Assembly (NCBI RefSeq): GCF_900217795.1
Contig: NZ_OBMQ01000002.1
Span: 248,001 to 312,000 of the forward strand
Source: Ureibacillus xyleni
GTDB lineage: Bacteria; Bacillota; Bacilli; Bacillales_A; Planococcaceae
DNA: 64,000 nt
Direction: 5' to 3'
Every line of letters starts with the position of its first letter. Position 1 is the stretch's first letter. The notes under the pieces are model-generated. The model was not told where the DNA came from. It was given only the letters and a program-made list of their open reading frames with translations, and made no database searches. Positions 35,243 to 44,427 of this stretch are shown here, in pieces. The translations under genes were made by a program, and so were the position numbers.

Positions 35243-36010
35243 TTGAGAAAACTTTGTATATGCTTTGTTCTAATAGTAGTTTTTCTGCTCGGTTGTTCTT
35301 CTAACGAAAAAGATACAGAAGTTGAATTGGTTATTTCGGCAGCTACAAGTTTACAAGACGCATTAGCACCTATTCAAAAAATGTATGAAGAAGAAAACAC
35401 AAATGTAAAATTGACGTTCAACTTTGGAAGTTCGGGAACTTTACAAAAACAAATTTTGCAAGGTGCACCTGTCGATTTATTTTTTTCAGCAGCAAAGAAT
35501 CAATTTGAAGAGTTAGTGGAAAAAGGAGAAATTCATGATACAGAAAGCGTTGATTTACTGAAAAATAAGCTTGTTTTAATTACTCCAAAAGATAGCCAAT
35601 TCAAAATTAAAGATTTTGAAAGTCTAAAACAACTAGATACTGCTAGAATTTCAATTGGAACACCTGAGACAGTGCCTGCAGGATTTTATGCAAAAGAAAC
35701 GCTAACAAATCTCGGTCTATGGGAAGTTTTAGAGGGCAAAATTGTTTTTGCAAAAGATGTTAGACAAGTACTATCATATGTGGAAACGAAAAACGTTGAA
35801 GTGGGAATTGTTTATGCAACTGACGCACGCAATTCAGAAAAGGTAAATATTATCGCAACAGCAAGTAAAAGTTTACATACACCAATCATTTATCCTGTGG
35901 GTATTTTAAAAGACTCAAAGGAACATGTCGCAGCAAAGGATTTTCTTACCTTTTTACAAAGTGAAGAGGCCTTAAAACAATTTGAAAAGTATGGATTTAC
36001 TATTGAATAA
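35243..36010 (+). CDS. modA: Molybdate ABC transporter substrate-binding lipoprotein ModA
   Basis: A 255-residue protein: signal peptide with lipobox LLGC (Cys16), then the ModA mature domain VISAATSLQDALAPIQKMYE, FNFGSSGTLQKQI, GAPVDLFFSAA, IGTPETVPAGFYAKETL, VRQVLSYVETKNVEVGIVYATDA and YPVGILKDS. It captures molybdate (or tungstate) outside the membrane. An ATG at 35222 overlaps the previous gene, but GAGGTG before TTG 35243 fits better. It supplies molybdenum for the neighbouring cofactor and nitrate-reductase genes. Confidence 0.95.
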   Translation: MRKLCICFVLIVVFLLGCSSNEKDTEVELVISAATSLQDALAPIQKMYEEENTNVKLTFNFGSSGTLQKQILQGAPVDLFFSAAKNQFEELVEKGEIHDTESVDLLKNKLVLITPKDSQFKIKDFESLKQLDTARISIGTPETVPAGFYAKETLTNLGLWEVLEGKIVFAKDVRQVLSYVETKNVEVGIVYATDARNSEKVNIIATASKSLHTPIIYPVGILKDSKEHVAAKDFLTFLQSEEALKQFEKYGFTIE

Positions 36011-36659
36011 TTTGTTTTGGAGTCCGGTTTGGATATCAATCAAAACGGCAATTGTCGCAGGTGTTTTTGTCATAATCCTTGGCACGCTAGTTGGTTATGT
36101 ACTTTCTAAGAAAAAGTTTAAAGGTAAAATATTAATAGAAACAATTCTGATGTTGCCCATTGTGTTACCTCCAACCGTTATTGGGTTTTTCTTAATTATA
36201 ATATTTGGACAAAACAGTTATATTGGTCAGTTTATCGAATGGATTTTTCGCCAACCAATTATTTTCACTTGGTGGGCAGCTGTATTTGCAGCAATTATTG
36301 TAGCATTTCCACTAATGTATCAATCCGCAAAATCAGGCTTTTCTTCCATCGACAAATCCATTGAAGATGCAGCAAGAATCGATGGCGCATCGGAATGGAA
36401 GGTGTTTTTATTTATTTCGATTCCTTTAGCTTCTAAATCTCTTCTATCGGGAAGTATTCTTAGTTTTGCTAGAGCATTAGGGGAATTTGGGGCAACGCTA
36501 ATGTTTGCAGGTAATATTCCAGGAAAGACCCAAACTTTACCAACAGCTATTTACTTAGCCATTGATGGAGGGGAAATGGCGCTCGCATGGACTTGGGTTA
36601 TTGCAATAGTTTTCATTTCTTTTATCATGATGTTTATTTTACAAATAAAACAAAAATAA
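35991..36659 (+). CDS. modB: Molybdate ABC transporter permease ModB
   Basis: A protein of 222 residues with five or six membrane segments. The EAA-loop is SIDKSIEDAARIDGASEWKV with IPLASKSLLSG, and further ModB marks are MLPIVLPPTVIGFFL and ARALGEFGATLMFAGNIPGKT. The start codon at 35991 lies within the end of modA, showing translational coupling. It forms the membrane channel for ModA-delivered molybdate. Confidence 0.95.
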   Translation: MDLLLNNLFWSPVWISIKTAIVAGVFVIILGTLVGYVLSKKKFKGKILIETILMLPIVLPPTVIGFFLIIIFGQNSYIGQFIEWIFRQPIIFTWWAAVFAAIIVAFPLMYQSAKSGFSSIDKSIEDAARIDGASEWKVFLFISIPLASKSLLSGSILSFARALGEFGATLMFAGNIPGKTQTLPTAIYLAIDGGEMALAWTWVIAIVFISFIMMFILQIKQK

Positions 36660-36662
36660 AGA

Positions 36663-36704
36663 ACAAGACTTGTAGTTGAAAAGCTATCAAGTCTTGTTTT
36701 TTTG
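36663..36704 (+). terminator. Intrinsic terminator after modB
   Basis: ACAAGACTTG / CAAGTCTTGT with a 15-base loop and T7 tail. Confidence 0.85.
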
Positions 36705-36773
36705 TATTTAGGCAAGGTTTAACCAGAGTCGAGATTCTTAAAAATACTATTTTAGGGAAAATCACTATCAGAA

Positions 36774-36787
36774 TAGGGCATTCCCTA
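36774..36787 (+). promoter_or_regulatory. NreC-type operator upstream of narG
   Basis: TAGGGCATTCCCTA is a perfect palindrome with the GGG-N4-CCC form of the staphylococcal NreC box. It lies about 100 bases before the narG start and just upstream of a likely promoter (TAATAAT at 36811-36817), a suitable place for an activator. Confidence 0.75.
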
Positions 36788-36886
36788 ATATTAGTTTTAC
36801 TATTTTTCACTAATAATGGGGGAATGAGAAGAGATATGTCAATGCTTCCAACAATAGATTTCTATTGAAGTGAAAGGTGATGTCGA

Positions 36887-39800
36887 ATGGCAAAGAAAAA
36901 GTTTGGAATGAAATATTTTAAGCCTGTCGAACGATATTCCGGAAATTGGTCCGTTCTTGAGGAAAAAAGTAGAGAGTGGGAAAACATGTATCGCCAAAGA
37001 TGGTCCCACGATAAAATAGTGCGAACAACTCATGGCGTAAATTGCACAGGGTCTTGTAGTTGGCAAGTTTTTGTAAAGAATGGCATTATCACGTGGGAAA
37101 ATCAACAAATTGATTACCCATCTTGTGGGCCAGATATGCCAGAATTTGAGCCGCGTGGTTGTCCGCGTGGTGCTACTTTTTCTTGGTATGAATATAGTCC
37201 ATTGCGAATTAAGTACCCATATATGAGAGGGAAGCTTTGGAAACTATGGCAAGAGGCATTAAAACAAACTGACAATCCAGTTGATGCTTGGGCAAGTATT
37301 GTTGAAGATCCTGAAAAGGCAAAAAGCTATAAAAATGCTCGTGGTCGTGGAGGATTTGTACGTGTGAATTGGCAAGACGCACTAAGACTTATAAGTGCAC
37401 AACTAATTTATACTATTAAAAAGTTTGGACCTGACCGTATAGCAGGTCAAACTCCGATTCCTGCGATGTCGATGATGAGTTATGCTGCTGGATCACGTTT
37501 TATCACATTGCTAGGTGGGGAAATGCTAAGTTTCTATGATTGGTATGCGGATTTACCTCCTGCATCGCCTCAAATATGGGGAGAACAAACCGATGTACCT
37601 GTTTCTGCGGATTGGTTTAATGCGGGATATCTCATAATGTGGGGATCCAATGTCCCGATGACTCGTACACCAGACGCTCACTATATGACAGAAGTTCGTT
37701 ATAAAGGAACAAAGGTAGTATCTGTAGCACCTGACTATGCTGAAAACGTAAAGTTTGCTGATAACTGGCTAGCACCGCATCCAGGAACTGATGCTGCGGT
37801 CGCACAAGCAATGACTCACGTAATATTGCAAGAATTTTATGTAGAACGCAAAGAGCCGATGTTTTTGAACTATGCAAAGCAGTTTACCGATTTGCCTTTC
37901 CTTATCCAATTAGACGAGCATGAAGGGAAATATAAATGTGGTAGATTCTTGCGTGCTAGTGACATTGGTCAACAAACAGAGCATGCGGAATGGAAACCGG
38001 TGATTTTAGATGAAATTTCAAAGAAGATTGTCGTTCCAAACGGTACATTAGGTCAACGTTGGGAAGAAGGCAAGAAGTGGAATTTAAAAATGGAGCAGGA
38101 AGATGGAACGAAAATTGATCCCGCGCTAACTGTGGCCGACCAAGAAGCCACTTTGGAGGAAATTGTCTTTCCATACTTTGATGCTTCAGGGAATGGAATG
38201 TTTAGCCGCCACATCCCAGCGATGAAAATAACCCTCGCAGATGGTAGTACAAAACTTGTGACAACTGTACTAGATGTCATGCTTAGCCAATATGGAGTAA
38301 AAAGAAATAATAGTGAGTTTAATGCAAAGGGCTATGATGATGAATCTTCTCACTACACCCCAGCATGGCAAGAAAAAATAACAGGTGTTAAGCAATCAAT
38401 CGTCATTCAAATAGCTCGGGAATTTGCTCAAAACGCCCTTGATACAAATGGACGCTCTATGATCATTATGGGAGCAGGTATCAATCACTGGTTTAATAGC
38501 GATACAATTTACCGCTCGATTTTAAACCTTGTTTTATTAACAGGTTCTCAAGGTGTTAATGGTGGTGGTTGGGCTCATTATGTTGGACAAGAAAAGGTGC
38601 GTCCGATTGAAGGTTGGGGAACAGTTGCTTTTGCAAAAGATTGGCAAGGGGCAATCCGCCAACAAAATACTACGTCATTTTACTATTTTGCAACAGACCA
38701 ATGGAAATACGATGAAGTGGAGACAAACACATTAAAGTCGCCTATTTCTGATAGTCTACGCTATGAGCATCCCGCTGACTATAACGTACTTGCTGCAAGA
38801 TTAGGGTGGTTACCGTCTTACCCGCAATTTAATAAAAACAGCTTAACTTTTGCGGAGACAGAAAATGCAACAAACGAAGAAGTAATTCAAAGTGCATACA
38901 ATAAACTCGTTTCTGGGGAGACAAAGTGGGCAATTGAAGATCCAGACGCCCATGAAAACCATCCAAAGACGTTATTTGTTTGGCGTTCCAATATCATTTC
39001 TGCCTCTGCTAAGGGACAAGAATACTTTATGAAGCATTTGCTAGGTGCCAACAGTGGACTTTTAGCAACACCGAAAAAAGAAGGAAGACCAAAAGAAGTC
39101 AAGTGGCATGAAGAAGATGTAGAAGGAAAACTAGATTTACTAGTTTCTCTTGATTTCCGTATGACAACAACACCTTTATATGCAGATATTGTTTTACCAG
39201 CTGCGACTTGGTACGAAAAAACGGATATTTCTTCGACAGACATGCATCCGTTTATTAACCCATTTAATCCTGCAGTGGACCCGCTTTGGGAGTCGAGGTC
39301 AGATTGGGATTGGTTCCGTTCAATTGCGGAGATTTTCTCCAAAATGGCAGAAAACCACTTACCAGGTGTTTATAAAGATGTTGTTGCTGTCCCATTAGCA
39401 CACGACTCAGATGGTGAAATGACACAACCTTTAGGGCAAATTAAAGATTGGCGAAAAAATGAGGTCGAACCAATTCTCGGAAAAACAATGCCAAATCTGA
39501 AAATTGTTGAACGAGATTACACAAAAGTCTATGACAAATTTATCACGCTCGGCCCTTTACTTGAAAAGGGGAAAATTGGCGCACATGGGATTAGCTATCC
39601 TGTTGATGAAGAGTATGAAGATTTAAAGAAAATTAATGGCACTCATTTAGATGAAACGTTGAAAAATGGGTTGCCGATGTTATTCTCTGCAAGACAGGCA
39701 ATTAATGCTGTTCTTCATCTTTCATCTGCTACTAATGGTAAAGCTTCTCAAAAAGCCTTTGAAACAGCTGAAAACCTATTCGGGGTCCCTTTAAAAGATA

Positions 39801-40555
39801 TTTCTGCAAACAGAGCAGCAGAAAAAATTACGTTCCAAAATATTACAGTTCAGCCGCGTGAAGTAATCCCAACACCTGTCTTTACAAGTGCAGCTGAAGA
39901 GGGGTATAAATATTCACCATTTACGATTAATGTTCAAAGGGAAGTGCCATTCCGTACACTTACAGGACGTCAACATTTCTACATTGATCATGAACTGTTC
40001 CTACAATTTGGAGAAGCTTTACCTGTATACAAACCGTCGCTACCTCCTATGGTATTTGGCGAAGGGGATAAAAAAGTTGTTGGGGGACAAGATGCTTTAG
40101 TATTGCGTTATTTAACACCCCACGGAAAATGGAATATCCATACAACCTATCAAGATAACTTAATCATGTTAACGCTATTTAGAGGAGGACCAACTGTATG
40201 GATTCATAATGAAGATGCGGAGTCTCAGGGCATTAAGGATAACGATTGGGTAGAAGTATTTAACCGTAATGGTGTTGTTACGGCAAGGGCGGTCGTCAGC
40301 CATCGTATGCCAAAAGGAACGATGTACATGTACCACGCTCAAGATAAACATATTAACGTTCCAACATCGAACATTACCGAATTGCGCGGAGGAAGTCATA
40401 ACGCGCCGACAAGTATTCATGTAAAGCCAACACATATGGTAGGTGGTTATGCCCAATTAAGTTACGGCTTTAACTATTACGGACCAATTGGAAGTAACCG
40501 TGACGAATACGCGGCTGTCCGTAAGATGAAGGAGGTTAAATGGGGTGAAGATTAA
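36887..40555 (+). CDS. narG: Respiratory nitrate reductase alpha subunit NarG
   Basis: A protein of 1222 residues, full length. N-terminal FS0 [4Fe-4S] ligands: His and Cys in HGVNCTGSCSW and further Cys in YPSCGPDMPEFEPRGCPRG. The bis-MGD domain includes FYDWYADLPPASPQIWGEQT, carrying the Mo-ligand Asp, WGSNVPMTRTPDAHY and LFVWRSNIISASAKG, and the C-terminal dinucleotide-binding part has GGSHNAPTSIHVKPTHM. It reduces nitrate to nitrite at the inner membrane face, with electrons from NarH and NarI. No Tat signal, as expected for cytoplasm-facing NarG. First gene of narGHJI; the ribosome-binding site AAAGGTGATG precedes the ATG. A putative NreC box lies upstream. Confidence 0.98.
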   Translation: MAKKKFGMKYFKPVERYSGNWSVLEEKSREWENMYRQRWSHDKIVRTTHGVNCTGSCSWQVFVKNGIITWENQQIDYPSCGPDMPEFEPRGCPRGATFSWYEYSPLRIKYPYMRGKLWKLWQEALKQTDNPVDAWASIVEDPEKAKSYKNARGRGGFVRVNWQDALRLISAQLIYTIKKFGPDRIAGQTPIPAMSMMSYAAGSRFITLLGGEMLSFYDWYADLPPASPQIWGEQTDVPVSADWFNAGYLIMWGSNVPMTRTPDAHYMTEVRYKGTKVVSVAPDYAENVKFADNWLAPHPGTDAAVAQAMTHVILQEFYVERKEPMFLNYAKQFTDLPFLIQLDEHEGKYKCGRFLRASDIGQQTEHAEWKPVILDEISKKIVVPNGTLGQRWEEGKKWNLKMEQEDGTKIDPALTVADQEATLEEIVFPYFDASGNGMFSRHIPAMKITLADGSTKLVTTVLDVMLSQYGVKRNNSEFNAKGYDDESSHYTPAWQEKITGVKQSIVIQIAREFAQNALDTNGRSMIIMGAGINHWFNSDTIYRSILNLVLLTGSQGVNGGGWAHYVGQEKVRPIEGWGTVAFAKDWQGAIRQQNTTSFYYFATDQWKYDEVETNTLKSPISDSLRYEHPADYNVLAARLGWLPSYPQFNKNSLTFAETENATNEEVIQSAYNKLVSGETKWAIEDPDAHENHPKTLFVWRSNIISASAKGQEYFMKHLLGANSGLLATPKKEGRPKEVKWHEEDVEGKLDLLVSLDFRMTTTPLYADIVLPAATWYEKTDISSTDMHPFINPFNPAVDPLWESRSDWDWFRSIAEIFSKMAENHLPGVYKDVVAVPLAHDSDGEMTQPLGQIKDWRKNEVEPILGKTMPNLKIVERDYTKVYDKFITLGPLLEKGKIGAHGISYPVDEEYEDLKKINGTHLDETLKNGLPMLFSARQAINAVLHLSSATNGKASQKAFETAENLFGVPLKDISANRAAEKITFQNITVQPREVIPTPVFTSAAEEGYKYSPFTINVQREVPFRTLTGRQHFYIDHELFLQFGEALPVYKPSLPPMVFGEGDKKVVGGQDALVLRYLTPHGKWNIHTTYQDNLIMLTLFRGGPTVWIHNEDAESQGIKDNDWVEVFNRNGVVTARAVVSHRMPKGTMYMYHAQDKHINVPTSNITELRGGSHNAPTSIHVKPTHMVGGYAQLSYGFNYYGPIGSNRDEYAAVRKMKEVKWGED

Positions 40556-42341
40556 GGCGCAAATTGCAATGGTCATGAATTTAGATAAATGTATTGGCTG
40601 TCATACATGTAGTATTACGTGTAAGACAGCTTGGACAAATCGCCCTGGTGCTGAGTATATTTGGTTTAACAACGTGGAAACAAAACCAGGGATTGGTTAT
40701 CCAAAGAAGTGGGAAGACCAAGATATATACAAAGGTGGCTGGGAGCTAAGAAAAGGAAAACTAGAACTAAAAGCCGGTACAAAGCTCAATAAAATGGCTT
40801 GGGGGAAAATTTTCTATAATCCTGATATGCCAGAGATTAAAGATTTTTATGAACCTTGGACATACGATTATGAAAATTTAACTTTAACGGGTGAAGTTCA
40901 ACATTCTCCTGTTGCACGTCCGAAGTCTGTTATTACGGGCGAACGAATGGATGTACAATGGGGTCCAAACTGGGAAGATGATTTGGCAGGTGGACATGTT
41001 ATTGGCCCACAAGATCCTAATATGAAAAAAATTGAAGAAGAAATTAAGTTTAGCTTTGAACAAGCATTTATGGTCTATTTGCCAAGGATTTGTGAACATT
41101 GTTTAAACCCAGGTTGCGTTGCTTCTTGTCCATCTGGTGCAATGTACAAACGCGATGAGGATGGAATAGTATTAGTAGACCAAGAAGCATGTCGTGGTTG
41201 GCGCTATTGTACAACTGGATGCCCATATAAAAAAGTGTACTTCAATTGGAAAACAAATAAAGCAGAAAAATGTACGTTCTGTTATCCGCGTATTGAATCA
41301 GGTACACCAACAATCTGTAGTGAAACTTGTGTAGGTAGACTTCGATATTTAGGTGTTTTACTATACGATGCTGATAAAGTTTTAGAAGCAGCATCAACAG
41401 AGGATGAGAAAGGATTATATCAAGCCCATTGTGATCTTTTCCTCGATCCTCATGACCCTGCTGTAATTGAACAAGCAAGGAAAGACGGGATTTCAGAAGA
41501 GTGGATTGAAGGTGCGCAAAATTCGCCAGTTTATAAATTAGCTATTGAATATAAACTAGCATTCCCACTTCATCCCGAATATCGAACATTGCCAATGGTT
41601 TGGTACGTGCCGCCACTTAGTCCAATCATGAACTATTTCGAAGGGAAAGATTCAATCAATAATCCAGATATGATTTTCCCAGCTATCGAAGAAATGCGTG
41701 TACCAATAGACTATTTAGCGAATTTGTTAACGGCAGGAGATGCAAAACCTGTGAAAGAAGCATTGCAAAAAATGGCGATGATGCGTATGTATATGAGAGC
41801 GGACTCATCTGGAAAGCAATTCGATGAGAAGAGATTAGAGCAAGTTGGTTTAACGGCTAATCAAATTAAACAAATGTACCGCTTGCTATCCATTGCAAAG
41901 TACGACGATCGCTACGTTATTCCGAAATCCCACCGCGAAAATTATGTTGACCCATACCATGCACAAGGGATTGCAGGTTTTGAAATGGGGAATAATGTTA
42001 GTTATGTTGGTACAGAAAATGGAAACTTTAACAATAATACGATGATGGACTTTAGTGCAGGATGTAGTGGTTGTAGCGTCGGTTCTTCTGCAATGGCACC
42101 AGTTATGGCTACTAGCACGGGCTGTGGAGATGGTTGTGGTTGTAGTTCTTCACCAACACCAATACAAAGTTCTAGTGGAGGTTGCGGTGATGGATGTGGC
42201 TGTGGCTCAACAAATACGACAGTAACTGCTGAACCGTCATTTATACCGAAACTTACAACGATGTTAAAGAAAACAGGTGAACAATTGTCAGGTAAACCGG
42301 TATTTGAGGAAAACTTCTATGGAGGGATCTGGCGTGATTGA
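40545..42341 (+). CDS. narH: Nitrate reductase beta subunit NarH with Cys/Gly-rich C-terminal extension
   Basis: A protein of 598 residues, about 100 longer than the usual ~490-510. It has four Fe-S cluster motifs: CIGCHTCSITCK, CEHCLNPGCVASCPSG, CRGWRYCTTGCPYKK (the Trp variant that gives the [3Fe-4S] cluster) and CTFCYPRIESG plus CSETCVGR. It transfers electrons from NarI haem to NarG. Residues ~505-556 form an added tail with eight cysteines in GCSGCS and two GCGDGCGC blocks, followed by an amphipathic end. GTG start overlaps narG by 11 bases behind AAGGAGG. Confidence 0.97.
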   Translation: MKIKAQIAMVMNLDKCIGCHTCSITCKTAWTNRPGAEYIWFNNVETKPGIGYPKKWEDQDIYKGGWELRKGKLELKAGTKLNKMAWGKIFYNPDMPEIKDFYEPWTYDYENLTLTGEVQHSPVARPKSVITGERMDVQWGPNWEDDLAGGHVIGPQDPNMKKIEEEIKFSFEQAFMVYLPRICEHCLNPGCVASCPSGAMYKRDEDGIVLVDQEACRGWRYCTTGCPYKKVYFNWKTNKAEKCTFCYPRIESGTPTICSETCVGRLRYLGVLLYDADKVLEAASTEDEKGLYQAHCDLFLDPHDPAVIEQARKDGISEEWIEGAQNSPVYKLAIEYKLAFPLHPEYRTLPMVWYVPPLSPIMNYFEGKDSINNPDMIFPAIEEMRVPIDYLANLLTAGDAKPVKEALQKMAMMRMYMRADSSGKQFDEKRLEQVGLTANQIKQMYRLLSIAKYDDRYVIPKSHRENYVDPYHAQGIAGFEMGNNVSYVGTENGNFNNNTMMDFSAGCSGCSVGSSAMAPVMATSTGCGDGCGCSSSPTPIQSSSGGCGDGCGCGSTNTTVTAEPSFIPKLTTMLKKTGEQLSGKPVFEENFYGGIWRD

Positions 42342-42897
42342 TTTAAGTCAACTTTATGAAAATAAATCCGTATTTGGTTTCTTTGCTGAAATGTTAAGCT
42401 ATCCAGAGGTGGAAGCAATGAATCCCTCTCAGATAGAAGAAATAATATCACCAGAAGATCCAGCATATCACTATGTTTCAACCTTTTTAGAGGAAATAAA
42501 GCATTATGAAATTGATAAATTGCAAGAACTCTATGTAGAGACTTTCGATTTTAATGAGAATGCTGCCCTTTATATGACGTATTTTAAATTTAAAGATGGA
42601 AAAGAACGCGGACAAATGCTAGCAAAGCTTAAAGTTTTATATGAGATGTTTGGATTAGCAATGCCTGATGAAGAACTCTCTGATTATCTTCCTTTAATTT
42701 GCGAATTTTTATATGAAGTAGATTGGCAAGGCGACCCTCGTGCAACAGAAAGCTTTAATATGTTGTTTGCAGTTTTAGAAGACGGTACTTACCATTTACT
42801 CAAAACTTTAGAAAAAATGAATAGTCCTTACTTTTCATTAGTCAAAGGGTTGAGAGAAACATTTAAAGCATGCGTTTTAAGGGAGGCACTAGGATGA
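42334..42897 (+). CDS. narJ: Nitrate reductase assembly chaperone NarJ
   Basis: A 187-residue helical protein of the TorD/NarJ chaperone family: FGFFAEMLSYPE, LYVETFDFNENAALYMTYF, RGQMLAKL, DYLPLICEFLYEVDW. It binds apo-NarG and helps insert the molybdenum cofactor. GTG start at 42334 follows GGAGGG and overlaps the narH end by eight bases. Its stop overlaps narI by four bases. Confidence 0.95.
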   Translation: MIDLSQLYENKSVFGFFAEMLSYPEVEAMNPSQIEEIISPEDPAYHYVSTFLEEIKHYEIDKLQELYVETFDFNENAALYMTYFKFKDGKERGQMLAKLKVLYEMFGLAMPDEELSDYLPLICEFLYEVDWQGDPRATESFNMLFAVLEDGTYHLLKTLEKMNSPYFSLVKGLRETFKACVLREALG

Positions 42898-43583
42898 GCT
42901 TTCTAGATCAGTTTTTGTGGGTAATCTTCCCTTATGTTTGTATTGTCATTTTTATTATTGGCCATATTATTAGATATCGAAATGACCAGTTTAGTTGGAC
43001 TGCCAAATCGAGTGAATTTATTGAAAAGAAACAATTAATGATTGGAAGTTTACTTTTCCATCTAGGAATCATTCCAGTTATTTTAGGGCATTTTGCTGGA
43101 CTAGTAATTCCTAGAGAATGGATGCACAGTTTAGGAGTTAGTGACCACCTCTATCATATTGGTGCAGTTTATATTGGGGGATTATTTGGCATCATGACGC
43201 TTGCTGGAATGTTAATATTAACATTTAGAAGATTTAGCCTAAAATCTGTACGTAGGTTAAGTTCTGCATCAGATTTAATTGTTAATGTGTTATTACTGTT
43301 TATCATTATCGTTGGAGTCTACGCAACGTTTTTCACAAATGCCGCAAACCCTGATTTTGATTACCGTCAAACCATTTCTGTTTGGTTTAGAAATTTATTT
43401 ATACTACAACCAAATGCAGCTTATATGGTGAATGTACCGATATCATTCCAATTGCATGTAATTACTGGGTTTTTAATCTTTGCATTTTGGCCATTTACGC
43501 GTCTTGTTCATGTGTGGAGTGTACCATTCAACTATTCGAGAAGAAGTTATATTCTTTATCGAAAAAATGAACGAGTAAGTTAA
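42894..43583 (+). CDS. narI: Nitrate reductase gamma subunit NarI (cytochrome b)
   Basis: A 229-residue protein with five membrane segments and haem-b histidines in FHLGIIPVILGHFAG, YHIGAVYIGG and the C-terminal FQLHVITGFL / FTRLVHVWSVP. It takes electrons from menaquinol and passes them to NarH, anchoring the complex at the membrane. The ATG at 42894 follows GGGAGG and overlaps the narJ stop. Confidence 0.96.
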   Translation: MSFLDQFLWVIFPYVCIVIFIIGHIIRYRNDQFSWTAKSSEFIEKKQLMIGSLLFHLGIIPVILGHFAGLVIPREWMHSLGVSDHLYHIGAVYIGGLFGIMTLAGMLILTFRRFSLKSVRRLSSASDLIVNVLLLFIIIVGVYATFFTNAANPDFDYRQTISVWFRNLFILQPNAAYMVNVPISFQLHVITGFLIFAFWPFTRLVHVWSVPFNYSRRSYILYRKNERVS

Positions 43584-43598
43584 TAATAAGTGTCGAAT

Positions 43599-43630
43599 AA
43601 TGTCGTCTCACAATGAGGCGGCATTTTTTT
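43599..43630 (+). terminator. Intrinsic terminator of narGHJI
   Basis: AATGTCGTCTCA / TGAGGCGGCATT with a three-base loop, G-U pairs and a T7 tail. Confidence 0.85.
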
Positions 43631-43664
43631 GCATTTGAAAGTAAAAGTATATAAAAAGAAGTTA

Positions 43665-43681
43665 TTACCTAAACTAGGTAA
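43665..43681 (+). promoter_or_regulatory. Inverted repeat upstream of the nreBC genes
   Basis: TTACCT-AAACT-AGGTAA, 57 bases before the nreB start. It does not match the NreC box. It may be an operator of another regulator or part of the promoter; no protein can be assigned. Confidence 0.4.
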
Positions 43682-43737
43682 AGCTACATTAATTTGAGTA
43701 CTGTTACATGATCACATCCTAAAGGAGATGGTGAGAA

Positions 43738-44427
43738 ATGTCGAGACAAAACGAAAAAAAGATGGAATTTGAATTTCAAATTCATCCCGTTCAAAATAAA
43801 AAAATACTACAGGCACAAGAAGAAGAACGTAAAAGAATATCAAGAGAACTTCATGATAGTGTTAGCCAAGATTTGATTGGCATGTTGATTGACTTAAGAG
43901 TATTAAAGAATATAGATCGCGAAGAATTACTACATTGTAAAATCAATAAAATGGAACAATCTATTTTAACGTTAATTAAGCAAATAAAAAATATTTGTGT
44001 TGAATTACGAACACCTGTTGAAATTGAAAACAACTTAGAGGATTCACTTCAAAAATTTTTCAATCGAATCAACAAACAATTTGGGATAACTATTCATTTT
44101 AATTCGAATATTTCTACTAATCTTTTCAACAGCGAAATAAATACTGGAATCTATCGAATTTGTCAGGAAGCCATTATGAATGCAGTTAAATATGCAAAGG
44201 TTGAAGAAATATTTGTCCGATTTGAAGTGCGAAATGGATTCATAAAAATAGAAATTACTGATAAGGGGATAGGGTTTCGCATTCAAGATAAAAAAGAAGG
44301 GCTCGGTTTACTTGGCATGAAAGAGCGTGCTGAGTTAATAAATGGGAAGCTCAACGTCCAATCAAGAGTTGGAAAAGGAACTGTTGTCCAGTTACTACTT
44401 CCATCACTTAAGGAGGGGGCATATTGA
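43738..44427 (+). CDS. nreB: NreB-like sensor histidine kinase lacking an N-terminal sensor domain
   Basis: A 229-residue kinase of the HisKA_3 (NarL-partner) type: phospho-acceptor His39 in [18 protein letters not shown]-box [15 protein letters not shown]1 box DKGIGF and G2 [14 protein letters not shown]. Only ~28 residues precede the H-box, whereas staphylococcal NreB is about 345 residues with a PAS-like domain holding four cysteines for an O2-sensitive Fe-S cluster. That domain is absent here, and no CxxC is seen near the start. ATG follows AAAGGAGATGG. It is translationally coupled to nreC. The signal must come from elsewhere, possibly the NarK-PAS protein. Confidence 0.88.
   Translation: MSRQNEKKMEFEFQIHPVQNKKILQAQEEERKRISRELHDSVSQDLIGMLIDLRVLKNIDREELLHCKINKMEQSILTLIKQIKNICVELRTPVEIENNLEDSLQKFFNRINKQFGITIHFNSNISTNLFNSEINTGIYRICQEAIMNAVKYAKVEEIFVRFEVRNGFIKIEITDKGIGFRIQDKKEGLGLLGMKERAELINGKLNVQSRVGKGTVVQLLLPSLKEGAY

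Noticed and set aside
38887-39342. 151-residue reverse frame
   Set aside because: Antisense to narG, no ribosome-binding site, no recognisable domain.
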